Origin: Gemmatimonadota bacterium
GTDB lineage: Bacteria; Gemmatimonadota; Gemmatimonadetes; Gemmatimonadales; GWC2-71-9
Assembly: GCA_016720805.1 (NCBI GenBank)
Contig: JADKJZ010000014.1
Location: 124,001-188,000 of the forward strand
Reading direction: 5' to 3'
Length of the DNA: 64,000 nt
Shown: positions 52,744 to 62,206 of the stretch, one piece after another
Layout of the letters: every line of letters begins with the position of its first letter
How positions within the stretch are numbered: position 1 is the first letter of the stretch
The notes under the pieces: model-generated
What the model saw: the letters and a program-made list of their open reading frames with translations, nothing else
Told to the model about the DNA's origin: nothing
Databases searched by the model: none
Position numbers and translations under genes: made by a program

Positions 52744-54743
52744 GGAGTCCGTCCAACGAAGAAGGTCGGGGAGATGTTGGAGAGTCCGATGTCCGTGAGG
52801 ATCACCGTCCCGGCCGTGGTCTTGTCGAACACCCAGCGGAGCGACGTCAGCTGCGACGGATCGAAGCGCGGATCCTTGTCGCGGAAATCGGTCAGCCGGA
52901 TCACGTAGGTCTGCGGCACCAGCTCGGCGAGCGAGCCGAAGCTGGACTTGTCGGAGCCGGCCCGTCGATAGACCGTCACCTCGAGCGGTCGACGCGCCAC
53001 ACCATACGTCGAGAGCGGCAGCGAGACCCGATTGCCGGCGGCATCCATCGCCTCGATCGAGAGCTCGATCGGCGTGGAGTCCTTCACCTCCTTCTTCGGC
53101 TTCTCCTTCTTCTCCTTGTCGGCCTTGGCCTTCTCCTCCTTCGCCTTGGCGGCCTTCTCGGCCTTCTCCTTGGCGATCTGTTCCTTGCTCTTCGGTGCCG
53201 CCTTGGCGGTCGAATCGCCCTTGGCCTTGGTGGAGTCGGCCTTCGCCTTGGTGCTGTCCTTCGGCAAGGCACGCGGACCGGGCTTCTCGTCGGTCACCGC
53301 CAGCGAGAATTCCAGCGCGCTCGCGCTGCCCACCGACCACGCCTTCCGGATCGAGTCGGTGACCGTCACCGTGTAGGCGGCCGCCGGGCCCATCTTGGTG
53401 GTGTCCTTCCCGGCAAGGCGGTTGTTCCAGCCGAGCCAGACGGCGAATCGACCGACCTGCCCGCCGCGCGAGCGGAGCGGCATCACCGATTCCTTCCAGG
53501 TTGCGAGCGAGTCGCCGGTGATCGCCACGCCAGGCGCGCTGCCGGTGGTCACGTCGACGTCCTCGTCGAAGTTCGCGAGCGCGCGGTAGCCGGCGTCCTG
53601 GAAGCGGGTCGCATACATCGTCTTCGGCAGCCACGTCCCCATCACGCGATGGTCGCGGAAGATCGGGAGGTACTCGCTCTTGCCGCGCAGCGACGCGTCG
53701 AGGAAGGCCGAGAGATAGAGCTGCGCCATCGCGCGCTGTTCCTCGGGCGGCAGCAGGCCGCGGAGATCGAGGAAGCGCTCGCCACGCGGGCCGGCGTCGC
53801 TGCTGCCCCACTCGGTGTTCCACTGCCCGTGGTTGGCGCGGTACATCCAGACTGCGGCCTTGAAGTGCGGCTGGCCGTCGGTGAAGCGGATGCGCGAGTA
53901 TTGACGCAGCCCCATGAACGACGACACGTCGCCGTCATGCGAGCCGTGGATGACCAGATAGTTGATGTTGTCGAGGGGAGTGGGCTTGCTGGAGGGTTGG
54001 TACTGGCCATCGACCGGCGCGATCGCGGCGATGGCCTTGATATTGAAGTTGAAGTCGAAGGTCAGCGCCGCGTTGTCGGGGTAGCGCTTCAGCGTGTTGA
54101 AGGCGGCGGCGACCGCGACCGCCTCGCCGCCGCGGGAGTGCCCCATCAGCGCGATGTTGTTCATGTCGACGCGATGATAGAACGGGCTCCCCACCGAGTC
54201 GTTGAAGGTCTTCCACGCCTTGAGGTGCTGCAGCAGCATCCAGCCGCGGGCATCGTTCTCCCCGCCGATCCCGCCATTCAGGAAGTTTTCGTCGACCGAG
54301 ACCAGGATGTAGCCGCGACTCGCGAACAATTCGCCGAGGTAGGCGTAGCCCGGGTCGGAATAGTCTTCCATGCTGTGGTTGCCGTGGACGATCAGCACCA
54401 GTGGGAACGGCCCCGCCCCTTCGGGATACCAGATGCGGCCGTTGACCGGCATCGAGTCGAAGCCGAAGCCCCAGTATTTCTTCCGCTCCGGCGTGGCGGT
54501 GGCCAGCTTGGTCCCGTCGACCGGCTTCGTCTTGAAGGTCACCGAGTCGCGGTACTCGGCGCGGTGCTTGTCGGTGCCGCTACCGTAGTACATCGTGTGG
54601 ACCGGATAACTGCCCGGGAGTGCGGGGCTCGGGACCAGCAGGTCCTGATGGGCCAGCACCGTCGGCGCATCATTGCGCGCCAGACGGAGGGGCTGGACGC
54701 AGGCGGTGCCGAGCAGGGGCACGAGCAGCAACAATCGACGCAT
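52740..54743 (-). CDS. Alpha/beta hydrolase lipoprotein with Lys-Ala-Glu linker
   Basis: 667 residues, lipobox LLGTACVQ. Residues about 90-360 form an alpha/beta hydrolase with oxyanion segment VLIVHGNHS, nucleophile Ser in MGHSRGGEAV and HGSHDGD. Residues about 500-565 are a low-complexity linker rich in Lys, Ala, Glu and Asp (repeated KAxADSTKAKGD, KEKAEKAAKAKEEK) that should form a charged helix. A beta-rich C-terminal part follows. Esterase or peptidase, substrate unknown. Cotranscribed with the PorV-like gene. Confidence 0.82.
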   Translation of the reverse strand: MRRLLLLVPLLGTACVQPLRLARNDAPTVLAHQDLLVPSPALPGSYPVHTMYYGSGTDKHRAEYRDSVTFKTKPVDGTKLATATPERKKYWGFGFDSMPVNGRIWYPEGAGPFPLVLIVHGNHSMEDYSDPGYAYLGELFASRGYILVSVDENFLNGGIGGENDARGWMLLQHLKAWKTFNDSVGSPFYHRVDMNNIALMGHSRGGEAVAVAAAFNTLKRYPDNAALTFDFNFNIKAIAAIAPVDGQYQPSSKPTPLDNINYLVIHGSHDGDVSSFMGLRQYSRIRFTDGQPHFKAAVWMYRANHGQWNTEWGSSDAGPRGERFLDLRGLLPPEEQRAMAQLYLSAFLDASLRGKSEYLPIFRDHRVMGTWLPKTMYATRFQDAGYRALANFDEDVDVTTGSAPGVAITGDSLATWKESVMPLRSRGGQVGRFAVWLGWNNRLAGKDTTKMGPAAAYTVTVTDSIRKAWSVGSASALEFSLAVTDEKPGPRALPKDSTKAKADSTKAKGDSTAKAAPKSKEQIAKEKAEKAAKAKEEKAKADKEKKEKPKKEVKDSTPIELSIEAMDAAGNRVSLPLSTYGVARRPLEVTVYRRAGSDKSSFGSLAELVPQTYVIRLTDFRDKDPRFDPSQLTSLRWVFDKTTAGTVILTDIGLSNISPTFFVGRTP

Positions 54744-54796
54744 GGTCGCTCTTCAAGATGGGGGAAGGACGGCGTGATCCGGGATGGTGCAGCGGA

Positions 54797-54843
54797 CAAA
54801 TAAAACACGATGCCCCACCTCCGGGGGGGAAGGCGGGGCATCG
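54797..54843 (-). terminator. Rho-independent terminator of the propeller gene
   Basis: On the minus strand, GATGCCCC pairs with GGGGCATC (54809-54843), followed by GTGTTTTATTTG. It lies 27 bases after the stop of the gene at 54870 and before the hydrolase operon. Confidence 0.8.
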
Positions 54844-54869
54844 TCGCACGCGTGAAACGTCAGCCGTTG

Positions 54870-56044
54870 CTAGCGCGCGTACTTCTCAAGGTACCGGAGG
54901 TCATCTTCCGGATCCTGCCGCGCCACGTAGACCGCACCGGCGCCGAAGCCGACCACCGCGGAATTCGGCTTCAGCGTCGCCTTGCCCGTGAGCTGGCCGG
55001 CGCTGTTGAAGATGTCGTACGTCGGCACCTTGTCACTCGCCGGGCGGGTGCGGAGCACCCAGATCTCGCCGTCGGGCGAGATCTGCACCGAATTCTGGCC
55101 GCTGAACGGCGGCATCACCGCCGGGAAGTCCTCGTCGGGGATCTCCCGCTGCGGCGGCGCCTGGGAGGTGGTCGAGACGTTGGTGCCGCCTCCTCCGCCG
55201 GGCCACCGTTCGTCCGCGTGATGCCGATCGGGGAGGACGTCTTCAGCGCCGCGCGATACGCATTCCGCTCGGCGGCCGTCATCTTGATCGGCGTGTAGCC
55301 CTGCACCGGGCCGTGCGTGACCGACTTGTTCGCGCTCAGGACATCAACCCGATACGGCGATGGCTGGACGATCACCACGCGGCCATCGGGCAGCGCCGAC
55401 CAGACCGGCGTCGCGCTGAGTGGCTTGCTGGAGATCATCACGCGCTGGTTGTTGGCCGACGAACCGCTGGTGTTGACGCTCATTCCCGACGGCACCTTGC
55501 CGAGGGTGTCGATCCGCTTGGCCGCACGGTCCCACCGCAGGATCGCGACCGAGTCGGCATCGGGGGCCTTGCCTGGCTCGGGACGCGGGAAGGACTGGTA
55601 GTAGAGGCGTCCCGTGGCATCGACGGCCCGGGGGAGCATCATCGACATCCCGCCTTCGCCCTCAGGGGGAAGAATCCCGTCGACCACCTTGCCGTCCGCC
55701 TTCACGACGTGGACCTTCCCCGCCAGCGGGTCGCCGACCCAGGTGTCGGTCCCCGGGCCGGGAAAGAGACTCACCGGGTACTCGTATTCGCCCGGCCCAC
55801 TGCCGTTGCGACCGATCGGGGTGACGCCGCCGGTGGCGAAGTTCGCCATCATCACCTTCTTCTCCTGACGATCGACGACGACGGCCTTGTTCCCAGGGAG
55901 TTCGCGGACGCCGCCGATCACCGTGAACGGCTCCGCGATCGCCTTGATCGGTGCGCCGGTCAGGTTGATGTTCCGCACCTGCGCCGGCGCCGGCAGGGCG
56001 AGGGTGATCGACAATCCAGCGACAATCCAGGACGCATGAGCCAC
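54870..56044 (-). pseudogene. 6-bladed beta-propeller exported protein, one frameshift
   Basis: Starts with GTG at 56044, signal peptide (IVAGLSITLALPAPAQ). Family signature GRNGSGPGEYEYP near residue 80. After TNGGP (about 55195) the frame is lost and the first reading ends at 55115; the rest (GGGGTNVSTTSQAPPQREIP and onward to YLEKYAR) is in another frame and stops at 54870. Restored length is about 390, normal for the family. Similar overall to the protein at 47097. The break is in a GC-rich Gly run and may be a sequence error. Its start region overlaps the divergent GluQ-RS-like gene by nine bases. Confidence 0.8.
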
Positions 56045-56938
56045 GGACCTACCCCCGGTGAGTTGAGTTCACTCCTGCAACGCCTCAAAGATGCGCGGCT
56101 GGGGGGAAGCGTCGCGCTCGGGTTGCCGGCGGGAGAGCTCGTGACGCGCTTCGCACCGTCTCCGACCGGTGAGCTCCACCACGGGCACGTCCTCCACGCC
56201 GCATGGGTGTGGGGCGTGGCCGAGGCAGTCAGGGCGCGGCTTGTGGTGAGAATGGAGGATCACGACCGCAGTCGCTGCACACCAGGCTTCGAACGCAGCA
56301 TCCTCGAGGACCTCGCCTGGCTCGGCTACACCACCACCGACCCGTCGCTCGAGTCGCTGAGCCGCCGACCATCTCCGTACCGCCAGAGCGACGTCCCCCA
56401 CCGCTACCAGGCTGCGTTTGACCAGCTCGCCGCCCGCGGCCTCCTTTACGGCTGCACCTGCACTCGCGCCGACCTCGGCACGCCGGGGCCCGACGGTGAA
56501 CGCCACTATCCCGGCACCTGCCGCGGCCAGCCGATCGACCGGCCGGGGCGCACCGCGATCCGCGTGATGCTCCCCGACAACGAGACCACGGTCACCGATC
56601 TCCGCCTCGGCGAGCTGCATCAGCAGCCCGCGCGCGAGCATGGCGATCCGGTCATCCGCGATGCGCAGGGCCAGTGGACCTATCAGTTCTGTGTGGTGGT
56701 GGACGACCTGCGCCATGGTGTGAACCTGATCGTGCGCGGTGAGGACCTGATCACGTCGACCGGCAGGCAGTACGTGCTGGGCCAACTCCTGGGACGCACC
56801 GCATCGTTCGTCACCGTCCATCACCCGCTGCTGTATGCCGCCGACGGCAAGAAGCTCAGCAAGCGCGACCGGAGCGAAACGGTGCGCTCGATGCGGGAAC
56901 GGGGGATGACGGCGGGAGAGGTGAGGGGCGAGGGGTGA
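56036..56938 (+). CDS. gluQ: Glutamyl-Q tRNA(Asp) synthetase-like protein, shortened C-terminus
   Basis: 300 residues. GluQ-RS attaches glutamate to queuosine of tRNA-Asp. HIGH-type motif GELHHGHVLHA, KMSKS-type motif GKKLSKRDRS, and the zinc-site Cys pair CTCTRA with a later Cys (YPGTCRG). No anticodon-binding domain, as in the GluQ-RS family. The ATG at 56036 is chosen; the open frame runs far upstream opposite the propeller gene. After MTAGEV the protein ends RGEG, encoded by the GAGGGGT array, where relatives continue for some further residues. Confidence 0.85.
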   Translation: MSHGPTPGELSSLLQRLKDARLGGSVALGLPAGELVTRFAPSPTGELHHGHVLHAAWVWGVAEAVRARLVVRMEDHDRSRCTPGFERSILEDLAWLGYTTTDPSLESLSRRPSPYRQSDVPHRYQAAFDQLAARGLLYGCTCTRADLGTPGPDGERHYPGTCRGQPIDRPGRTAIRVMLPDNETTVTDLRLGELHQQPAREHGDPVIRDAQGQWTYQFCVVVDDLRHGVNLIVRGEDLITSTGRQYVLGQLLGRTASFVTVHHPLLYAADGKKLSKRDRSETVRSMRERGMTAGEVRGEG

Positions 56939-57092
56939 GGGGTGAGGGGTGAGGGGGGACGTCATCCCGAACAACGTGAGGGATCTGCGTAGTGCTGTTA
57001 CGCAGGTCCCTCGCTGCGCTCGGGATGACAGAATGTTCCCCCCTCACCCCTCACCCTGCGCGGCCACCGGCCGCGCCCCGTTCACCGTTCAC
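56918..57092. repeat. Composite element: heptamer arrays around a 113-base palindrome
   Basis: GAGGT, GAGGGGC, three GAGGGGT and GAGGGGG occupy 56918-56957. Positions 56942-57054 are an imperfect palindrome: GTGAGGGGTGAGGGGGGAC on the left against its complement ending at 57054, and GTCATCCCGA...TGCG against CGCAGG...CGGGATGAC inside. The inner right part (57000-57030) is identical to 35099-35129. At 57079-57092 are two CGTTCAC units. The stops of the GluQ-RS-like gene and of the transglycosylase both lie inside the arrays. Confidence 0.88.
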
Positions 57093-59350
57093 CTCCCATA
57101 GATCATCCGATACATCGCCAGATTCCTGATCACCGCTCGCACATACCCGCGCGTCTCGTCATACGGAATGCGCTCCACGAAGATCTCGGCGTCTGCAATC
57201 GGTGCGCGGAGCTGATCTTTGGCGATGATGCCGCGGAGCGTTGCCTGGCTCCAGCGATCGACGCGGGTGCCGCCGGCGTTGTAGGCGGCGAGGGCGCGCT
57301 CCGGTTCGGGATAGCGACCGAGTGCGGTCGCGAAATGGCGCATCCCGAAGGCGAGGTTCACGTCGGGGACCCAGAGCAATGCGGCCTCGAATTCGGGAAA
57401 GCCGAGTGCCCGCCCGAGCGACGGCCCATTCGCGGGCATCATCTGCATCAGGCCGCGGGCGCCGGCGCCGGAGGTGGCGCGGGGCTCGAATCCGCTCTCC
57501 TGCCTGATCACTGACGCCGCGAGGAGCGGATCGACGCGTTCGCTCATTGCCGTTTCGCGGAGTCGCGTCTCGTAGGGGAGCGGGTAGATGAGTTGCCAGA
57601 GCGTGCCATCGCGCGGGGCACCGGCGGCGAGTGCACGCGAGGCCAACTGCGCGGCCCGCTGCGCATAGCCATACTCGGCAAAGGCCTCGGCCGCGCGCAG
57701 CAGCCCGTCGGCGCCGCTCGCGTTCGCGGCGAGCCGATCGAGCTCGTAGCCCGCCTCGGCGCCCATGGCGAGCGTGTCCAGCAGCGCTGCGCGTTCGAAG
57801 GCAGCGCGCATCGCCGAGTCCACGGGTGCCGGGTCGTGCGTCGGCGCCTCCCATGGGAGCGTGTCGAGCCGGGCCGCCGCACGGACCGCGTAATAGCTCT
57901 CGGGGCCGCGATCGAGCAGCTCGCGCAGCGCCGCCTTGCCGCCACTCGCATCACCCGTGAGCAGCAGCGCGCGGCCGCGCCAGTAGCGCAACGCGTCGCC
58001 GTTGACGCCGCTCGGGTTCCGCTCGGCGAGGCCGAGCTCGAGGTCGTGGACCGCCGTCGCCGGGTCTCCCGCCTCGATCGCCATCAGCGACGAGAGAATC
58101 AGCGACCGAGTGTACTGTGCACTCGACGGGTAGCGCGTGACCAACCGCCGGAACAGGGTCCGAGCCGAGTCGATCGCACCGCGATCGAGTGCGAGATCGC
58201 CGAGCAGGTAGAGGGCGTTGCTTGCCGCAAGGGTGTCGCGCGGAAAGCTGCGAATGGTACGCTCGAGCGCCGGTGTGGCATTGCGGTCGTTGCTGCGAAG
58301 CAACGCACGGGCGCCGTAGTAGGCGGCGTGGCCCGCCAGCGCCGGATCGGTGACGCCTCGAAACTGCGCCGCGGCATCGGGCCAGCGGCCGATATCACCC
58401 AGCGCCGTGCCGAAGCGCAGTCGGTCGGACGAGGTGAGCCTCCCAGTCTTGGCCGCCGCCGAATAGTGAGTGACTGCTTGCGCCGCGCGGCCGAGCGACG
58501 CCGCGCGCCGGGCGGCAAGCAGTCGCTGACCGCGATCGAGCGGTGGCTTCAGGAGATCGAGGAGATCGAGCGCCTCTCGGCTGGTCGCCGTGGTGGCATC
58601 GCCGGCCAACATCGCGAGCAGTTCGTCGCGCACGGCGAGCTTCGCGGACATATCGCGGGCGCTCTGCCAGCGGAGTCGGAGCGCGGTACCGCGCGCACCG
58701 AGCCTGGTGTAGGCGGTGATCGCCGCCGCGGTGTCGCCGCTGCGTTCCCGCGCTGTCGCCTCAATCCGCGGCACCCGCCCGGTGGCCCCCGGCAGCGTGA
58801 GCGAAGCATACAGCCGCATGCGGTCGGTCGAGTCCGTCGAAACCGCCGCCGCGCGGAGCGCCAGCCAGTCGCGGAGGGCAGGGAAGCGCTGCGCGGCATC
58901 GAGATAACGCGCCGCCGCCGAGTCGAGCACGTCGAGGCGGTCGTAGCCGCGCGCGAGCAGCAGGAGTCGCCGCCCCTGCTCGTCGGCGGTCCGATCGTTG
59001 GAATTCCCAGCAGCCGCGACGGTGGCATGGTTCACGGCATCGCGCGCCCGCCCCTCGCCGACTGCGGCCTCGGCCAGCAATCGTCGGCCGAGTCGATCAT
59101 ACCGGGCGTCGAGCCACGGCTCGCGTGCCAGCAGCTTCGTCACCGTCCCCCACCCCTGCCACGCCGCCGCCGCCTGCGCGGCGAGGATCACTGCATCTGG
59201 CGTGCGCGTCGACGGGTTGGCGAGGACTGGCCCAAGCAGCTGCGTCGTCCGCCATGGTCGCCCCGCGCGCAACGCCGCCTCCGCCTCAGTCAGTGGCGAC
59301 TGCGCGGAGGCGGAGGTTGCGAGCAGAAACGTCAGCAGGAAGCGATGCAT
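57089..59350 (-). CDS. Lytic murein transglycosylase with helical repeats
   Basis: 753 residues with signal peptide (LLTFLLATSASAQ). Residues about 20-590 are helical TPR-like repeats (as in soluble lytic transglycosylase Slt70). The catalytic SLT domain is at about 600-750: catalytic Glu in SVIRQESGFEP, GARGLMQMMP, and the AYNAGGTRV motif. Cleaves peptidoglycan glycan strands in the periplasm with 1,6-anhydro ends. The TGA stop is within a CGTTCAC unit. Confidence 0.92.
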   Translation of the reverse strand: MHRFLLTFLLATSASAQSPLTEAEAALRAGRPWRTTQLLGPVLANPSTRTPDAVILAAQAAAAWQGWGTVTKLLAREPWLDARYDRLGRRLLAEAAVGEGRARDAVNHATVAAAGNSNDRTADEQGRRLLLLARGYDRLDVLDSAAARYLDAAQRFPALRDWLALRAAAVSTDSTDRMRLYASLTLPGATGRVPRIEATARERSGDTAAAITAYTRLGARGTALRLRWQSARDMSAKLAVRDELLAMLAGDATTATSREALDLLDLLKPPLDRGQRLLAARRAASLGRAAQAVTHYSAAAKTGRLTSSDRLRFGTALGDIGRWPDAAAQFRGVTDPALAGHAAYYGARALLRSNDRNATPALERTIRSFPRDTLAASNALYLLGDLALDRGAIDSARTLFRRLVTRYPSSAQYTRSLILSSLMAIEAGDPATAVHDLELGLAERNPSGVNGDALRYWRGRALLLTGDASGGKAALRELLDRGPESYYAVRAAARLDTLPWEAPTHDPAPVDSAMRAAFERAALLDTLAMGAEAGYELDRLAANASGADGLLRAAEAFAEYGYAQRAAQLASRALAAGAPRDGTLWQLIYPLPYETRLRETAMSERVDPLLAASVIRQESGFEPRATSGAGARGLMQMMPANGPSLGRALGFPEFEAALLWVPDVNLAFGMRHFATALGRYPEPERALAAYNAGGTRVDRWSQATLRGIIAKDQLRAPIADAEIFVERIPYDETRGYVRAVIRNLAMYRMIYGR

Positions 59351-59362
59351 CCCCTAAGATAC

Positions 59363-59411
59363 GATGATCGATGATCGTCCATCGATGATCGATCATCGAC
59401 CATCGATCATC
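59363..59411. repeat. GATGATC/GATCATC heptamer array
   Basis: Units GATGATC x2, GTCCATC, GATGATC, GATCATC, GACCATC, GATCATC. It fills the space between the transglycosylase start and the HEAT gene, whose TGA stop (59407-59409) lies in the last unit. Confidence 0.9.
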
Positions 59412-60504
59412 GCTCCTTTTCGGCCATCCCCTTCAACGCTTCACGAATCCGCGGCTCATCGAGTCGCCCGAGGATCGAGATCACGCGCCGACGCCGGGCG
59501 ACGGGTTCCGTCTGGGACTCGGCGACGCTGAGCAGCCAGGTGACGTTGTCGCGGCCGCCCGCATTGCCGAGGGCACTGATGAGGGCATCCCGTTCACGAT
59601 CGGTGCTGAGCGACGGATAGAGCTCGCGGAGCAGCCGGTAATCGGCGCCCGTGGCGTAGTCGCCGCCGAGACCCTGGATCGCGAGGACACGCAGTTCGTC
59701 GGTCAGGTCGCTGCGCCGAACTGCCTCGCGGGTGAACTGCCGTGCGCGCGGGTCCCCTGATCGCGTCAGCGACGCGAAGGCCTGCCGGGCGAGCCATGGA
59801 TCGCTCTCGCGCGAGAAGGCGATCAGCGTCGTGACGCCTTCGCCCCGGTCCATCGAGGAGAGCGAGGAAAGCGCCGAGCTGCGGAGCGACTCATTCTCGC
59901 TCCGGTTGCGCACGATCTCCTCGAGGAGCCGTGTCGCCGCGGCCGCGCCGATGCCACCCGCCTCGTCTCGCCGCCGACTCAACCAGGAGAGGGCGCTGCG
60001 ACGGAGATCACGCGAACGCTCGCCGTCGCGGACGATCGCGGCAAGCGCTGGCGTCACGACGCTGCTGTCGGCGATCATCGCCGGGAGGAGCGCATCGCGG
60101 GCCGGTCGGCCCTCGAGTGACGTCGCCAGCCCCAGCAACCACTTGCTTGCGTCACCGCTGCCGACCGCGCCAAGATTGGTGCCGTCCCCGGCCTCGGGCG
60201 TCAGCGGACCAGCGTGGGTCTCGATTCGGACGACCTCCTTGCCGATCCGTGCCACGACCACGCGCACCGGACCGGCGGCGCACTGCTCGCGGTTCATGTC
60301 GTTCCCGGACGAGTAGTAGTACCCCCCGCCGTCGTCGACGCGGAGCAGGGTGGTACCGTTGCCGCAGACACCAGCCCGTGCGGCGAAGTGAAATTGCACG
60401 TTGCCGTCCGGCGCGCCGGCCACCCGCCGGTCCAGTGCCTGCCCCGTGAGCGGCATCGCCGCGGCACTCAGCAGCAGGATGAACCCTTCGACGCGGCGGC
60501 TCAC
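59407..60504 (-). CDS. Exported HEAT-repeat protein
   Basis: 365 residues with signal peptide (FILLLSAAAMPLTGQA). An N-terminal beta part with Cys pair (GVCGNGTTLL, REQCAAG) is followed from about residue 130 by HEAT-like helical repeats (LRRSALSWLSRRRDEAGG, LARQAFASLTRSGDPRARQF). GTG start overlaps the stop of the upstream HEAT gene. Probably an interaction scaffold in the periplasm, partner unknown. Confidence 0.8.
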   Translation of the reverse strand: MSRRVEGFILLLSAAAMPLTGQALDRRVAGAPDGNVQFHFAARAGVCGNGTTLLRVDDGGGYYYSSGNDMNREQCAAGPVRVVVARIGKEVVRIETHAGPLTPEAGDGTNLGAVGSGDASKWLLGLATSLEGRPARDALLPAMIADSSVVTPALAAIVRDGERSRDLRRSALSWLSRRRDEAGGIGAAAATRLLEEIVRNRSENESLRSSALSSLSSMDRGEGVTTLIAFSRESDPWLARQAFASLTRSGDPRARQFTREAVRRSDLTDELRVLAIQGLGGDYATGADYRLLRELYPSLSTDRERDALISALGNAGGRDNVTWLLSVAESQTEPVARRRRVISILGRLDEPRIREALKGMAEKER

Positions 60505-62198
60505 TTGTCCACCAACTCGAGCAGGAGCTTGGTCGCCCGCGGGTCCTTGCTGTTCGACAGTTCGGAAATCGCCTGACGGCGGGCGCTCGGGTCGGTGCCG
60601 TTCCGGGCGATCTCGATCAGCTTCTCGAGGGCGGCGGGGTCCTTCCGGTCGCCGAGGGCGCTGATGAGCGTACCGCGGATGCGCTGGTGCGTCGCGACGT
60701 CATAGAGACGGATGAGGGTCGGAACATCCGCGGTGCTGCTGATGCTGCGCATCGCCGCGAGCCGCGAATCGAGCGGCTCGTCTTCGTTGCGGGCCAGGGC
60801 CGTGAGCCACTGGACGTTGCTCTCGCCGCCGACTCGGGCGATCGCCGAGGCGATGCGCGATTGCACGCGCGGCGAGGTCGTCTTGGCGTAGACGCCGCGC
60901 AGCCAGGCCGCATCTTCCGTGCTGGCGCGGTCGCTGGTGAGGGCGTCGACCAGCGAGGCCCGGAGCGACTCATCCGCGTCGTTGCGCTCGATGACGGCGC
61001 GGACAGCGGCCTTGGCACGCGGCGAGGGGTTTGCGGCAAGGGCGCGGGCGGCGGCACGCTGCACCGAGGCATCATTGCTGCGGGTCAGTTCCTCGAGGGC
61101 AGTCACCACCTCGTCTCCCGGCATCGAGCCGAGCCAGTCGATTGCCTGCAAGCGCATCGAGGTCGACGGGTCGTTGCGCGCCACGCCGAGCAGGGTGTTG
61201 GTCGCGGCCGCGTCCTTCTTGCCGGCAATCGCGAAGAGGGCGGTCCGGCGCAGCGGCACCGAGCATTCGTCCCGCTTTGCCAAGGTGCGCGCCGCAACGC
61301 CGCGGGCCGCCTCCGGATCGCTCTGCAGCAATGCATTGAGCGCCTCGCTGCGCACGGCCTGCTCTTCCTGGTCGCAGGCGTCGGCGCCGCGCGCGGTGAG
61401 GGCACGCTTCACGAGCGGGTCGTTCGACATGCCGCGCGAGGAGAGGACGCCGGCGATCCGCGCCGCGAGGGCGTCGCCGTCGGGACGCGTGCCACTGCTC
61501 GCCCAGGTGATGCCGTTGCCGCTGGTGGTGAAGACCCTGGTCGCTTCGGCGTCACGGGGCATCAGGACCGTGGTGCCGTTGCGGAAGGTCGCGCCCGGCG
61601 AGCTCGCGGCGGCGCCGCTCTTCGTCGCCTCGGGAGTCGGCTGGGCGGCGCGCCACCGCTCGAGGATGCCGAGCGCCTCCTGCAGTTCCGGCGTGCCACC
61701 AATGCGGTAGAGCGCGAACGACTGCCAGTAGGGGACATCGCGCGCATAGACCGACGTCGGGAACCGCTTGGTGATGTCACCGAAGAGCGTTGCCGCCCGG
61801 CGATAGTCGCCGCGATTGAGCGTCTCGCGTGCCAGGCGGTACAGCGAGTCGGCCGGGTCGTCCTTGGCCCACGCCGACGGCGGCTGGTGGCCGAAAGTGG
61901 AGCCGCTGATCGACGTGAAGCCGTCGAAGGCCGAGCTGAACCGGTCGACGCTGAGGGCATACCGATCCAGCGCGTCGGTGAAGTGGAGTTGCGCGTCGCT
62001 GAAGTGGTCGAGACTGTAGACCGAGCCGATCGGGTCGAGGTTGATGCTCGGCGAAAGCCGGGAGTACGATCCGAAGGGCGCGGACGGCACAGTCGTCATG
62101 ATCGGCGCGGGGGTCCGCGGAGCGACAGGCGATGTCGCCACCTGCGCCGCGGCAGCGGCCGGAACCAGCAACAGGGTGAGCAGGGTGCAAAGGCGCAT
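60501..62198 (-). CDS. Exported HEAT-repeat protein
   Basis: 565 residues with signal peptide (LCTLLTLLLVPAAAAAQ). Residues about 110-190 are TPR-like (LYRLARETLNRGDYRRAATL); residues about 270-560 are HEAT repeats (LRRTALFAIAGKKDAAATNT, LRASLVDALTSDRASTED, RRQAISELSNSKDPRATKL). Third gene in the sigma/anti-sigma operon and overlapping the next HEAT gene by four bases. Function unknown; an envelope-stress role is a reasonable guess. Confidence 0.82.
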   Translation of the reverse strand: MRLCTLLTLLLVPAAAAAQVATSPVAPRTPAPIMTTVPSAPFGSYSRLSPSINLDPIGSVYSLDHFSDAQLHFTDALDRYALSVDRFSSAFDGFTSISGSTFGHQPPSAWAKDDPADSLYRLARETLNRGDYRRAATLFGDITKRFPTSVYARDVPYWQSFALYRIGGTPELQEALGILERWRAAQPTPEATKSGAAASSPGATFRNGTTVLMPRDAEATRVFTTSGNGITWASSGTRPDGDALAARIAGVLSSRGMSNDPLVKRALTARGADACDQEEQAVRSEALNALLQSDPEAARGVAARTLAKRDECSVPLRRTALFAIAGKKDAAATNTLLGVARNDPSTSMRLQAIDWLGSMPGDEVVTALEELTRSNDASVQRAAARALAANPSPRAKAAVRAVIERNDADESLRASLVDALTSDRASTEDAAWLRGVYAKTTSPRVQSRIASAIARVGGESNVQWLTALARNEDEPLDSRLAAMRSISSTADVPTLIRLYDVATHQRIRGTLISALGDRKDPAALEKLIEIARNGTDPSARRQAISELSNSKDPRATKLLLELVDK

Positions 62199-62206
62199 GG
62201 GGTCTC

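Noticed and set aside
55313..56035. N-terminal extension of the GluQ-RS-like open frame
   Set aside because: It lies opposite the propeller gene and has no synthetase similarity; homology starts after the ATG at 56036.
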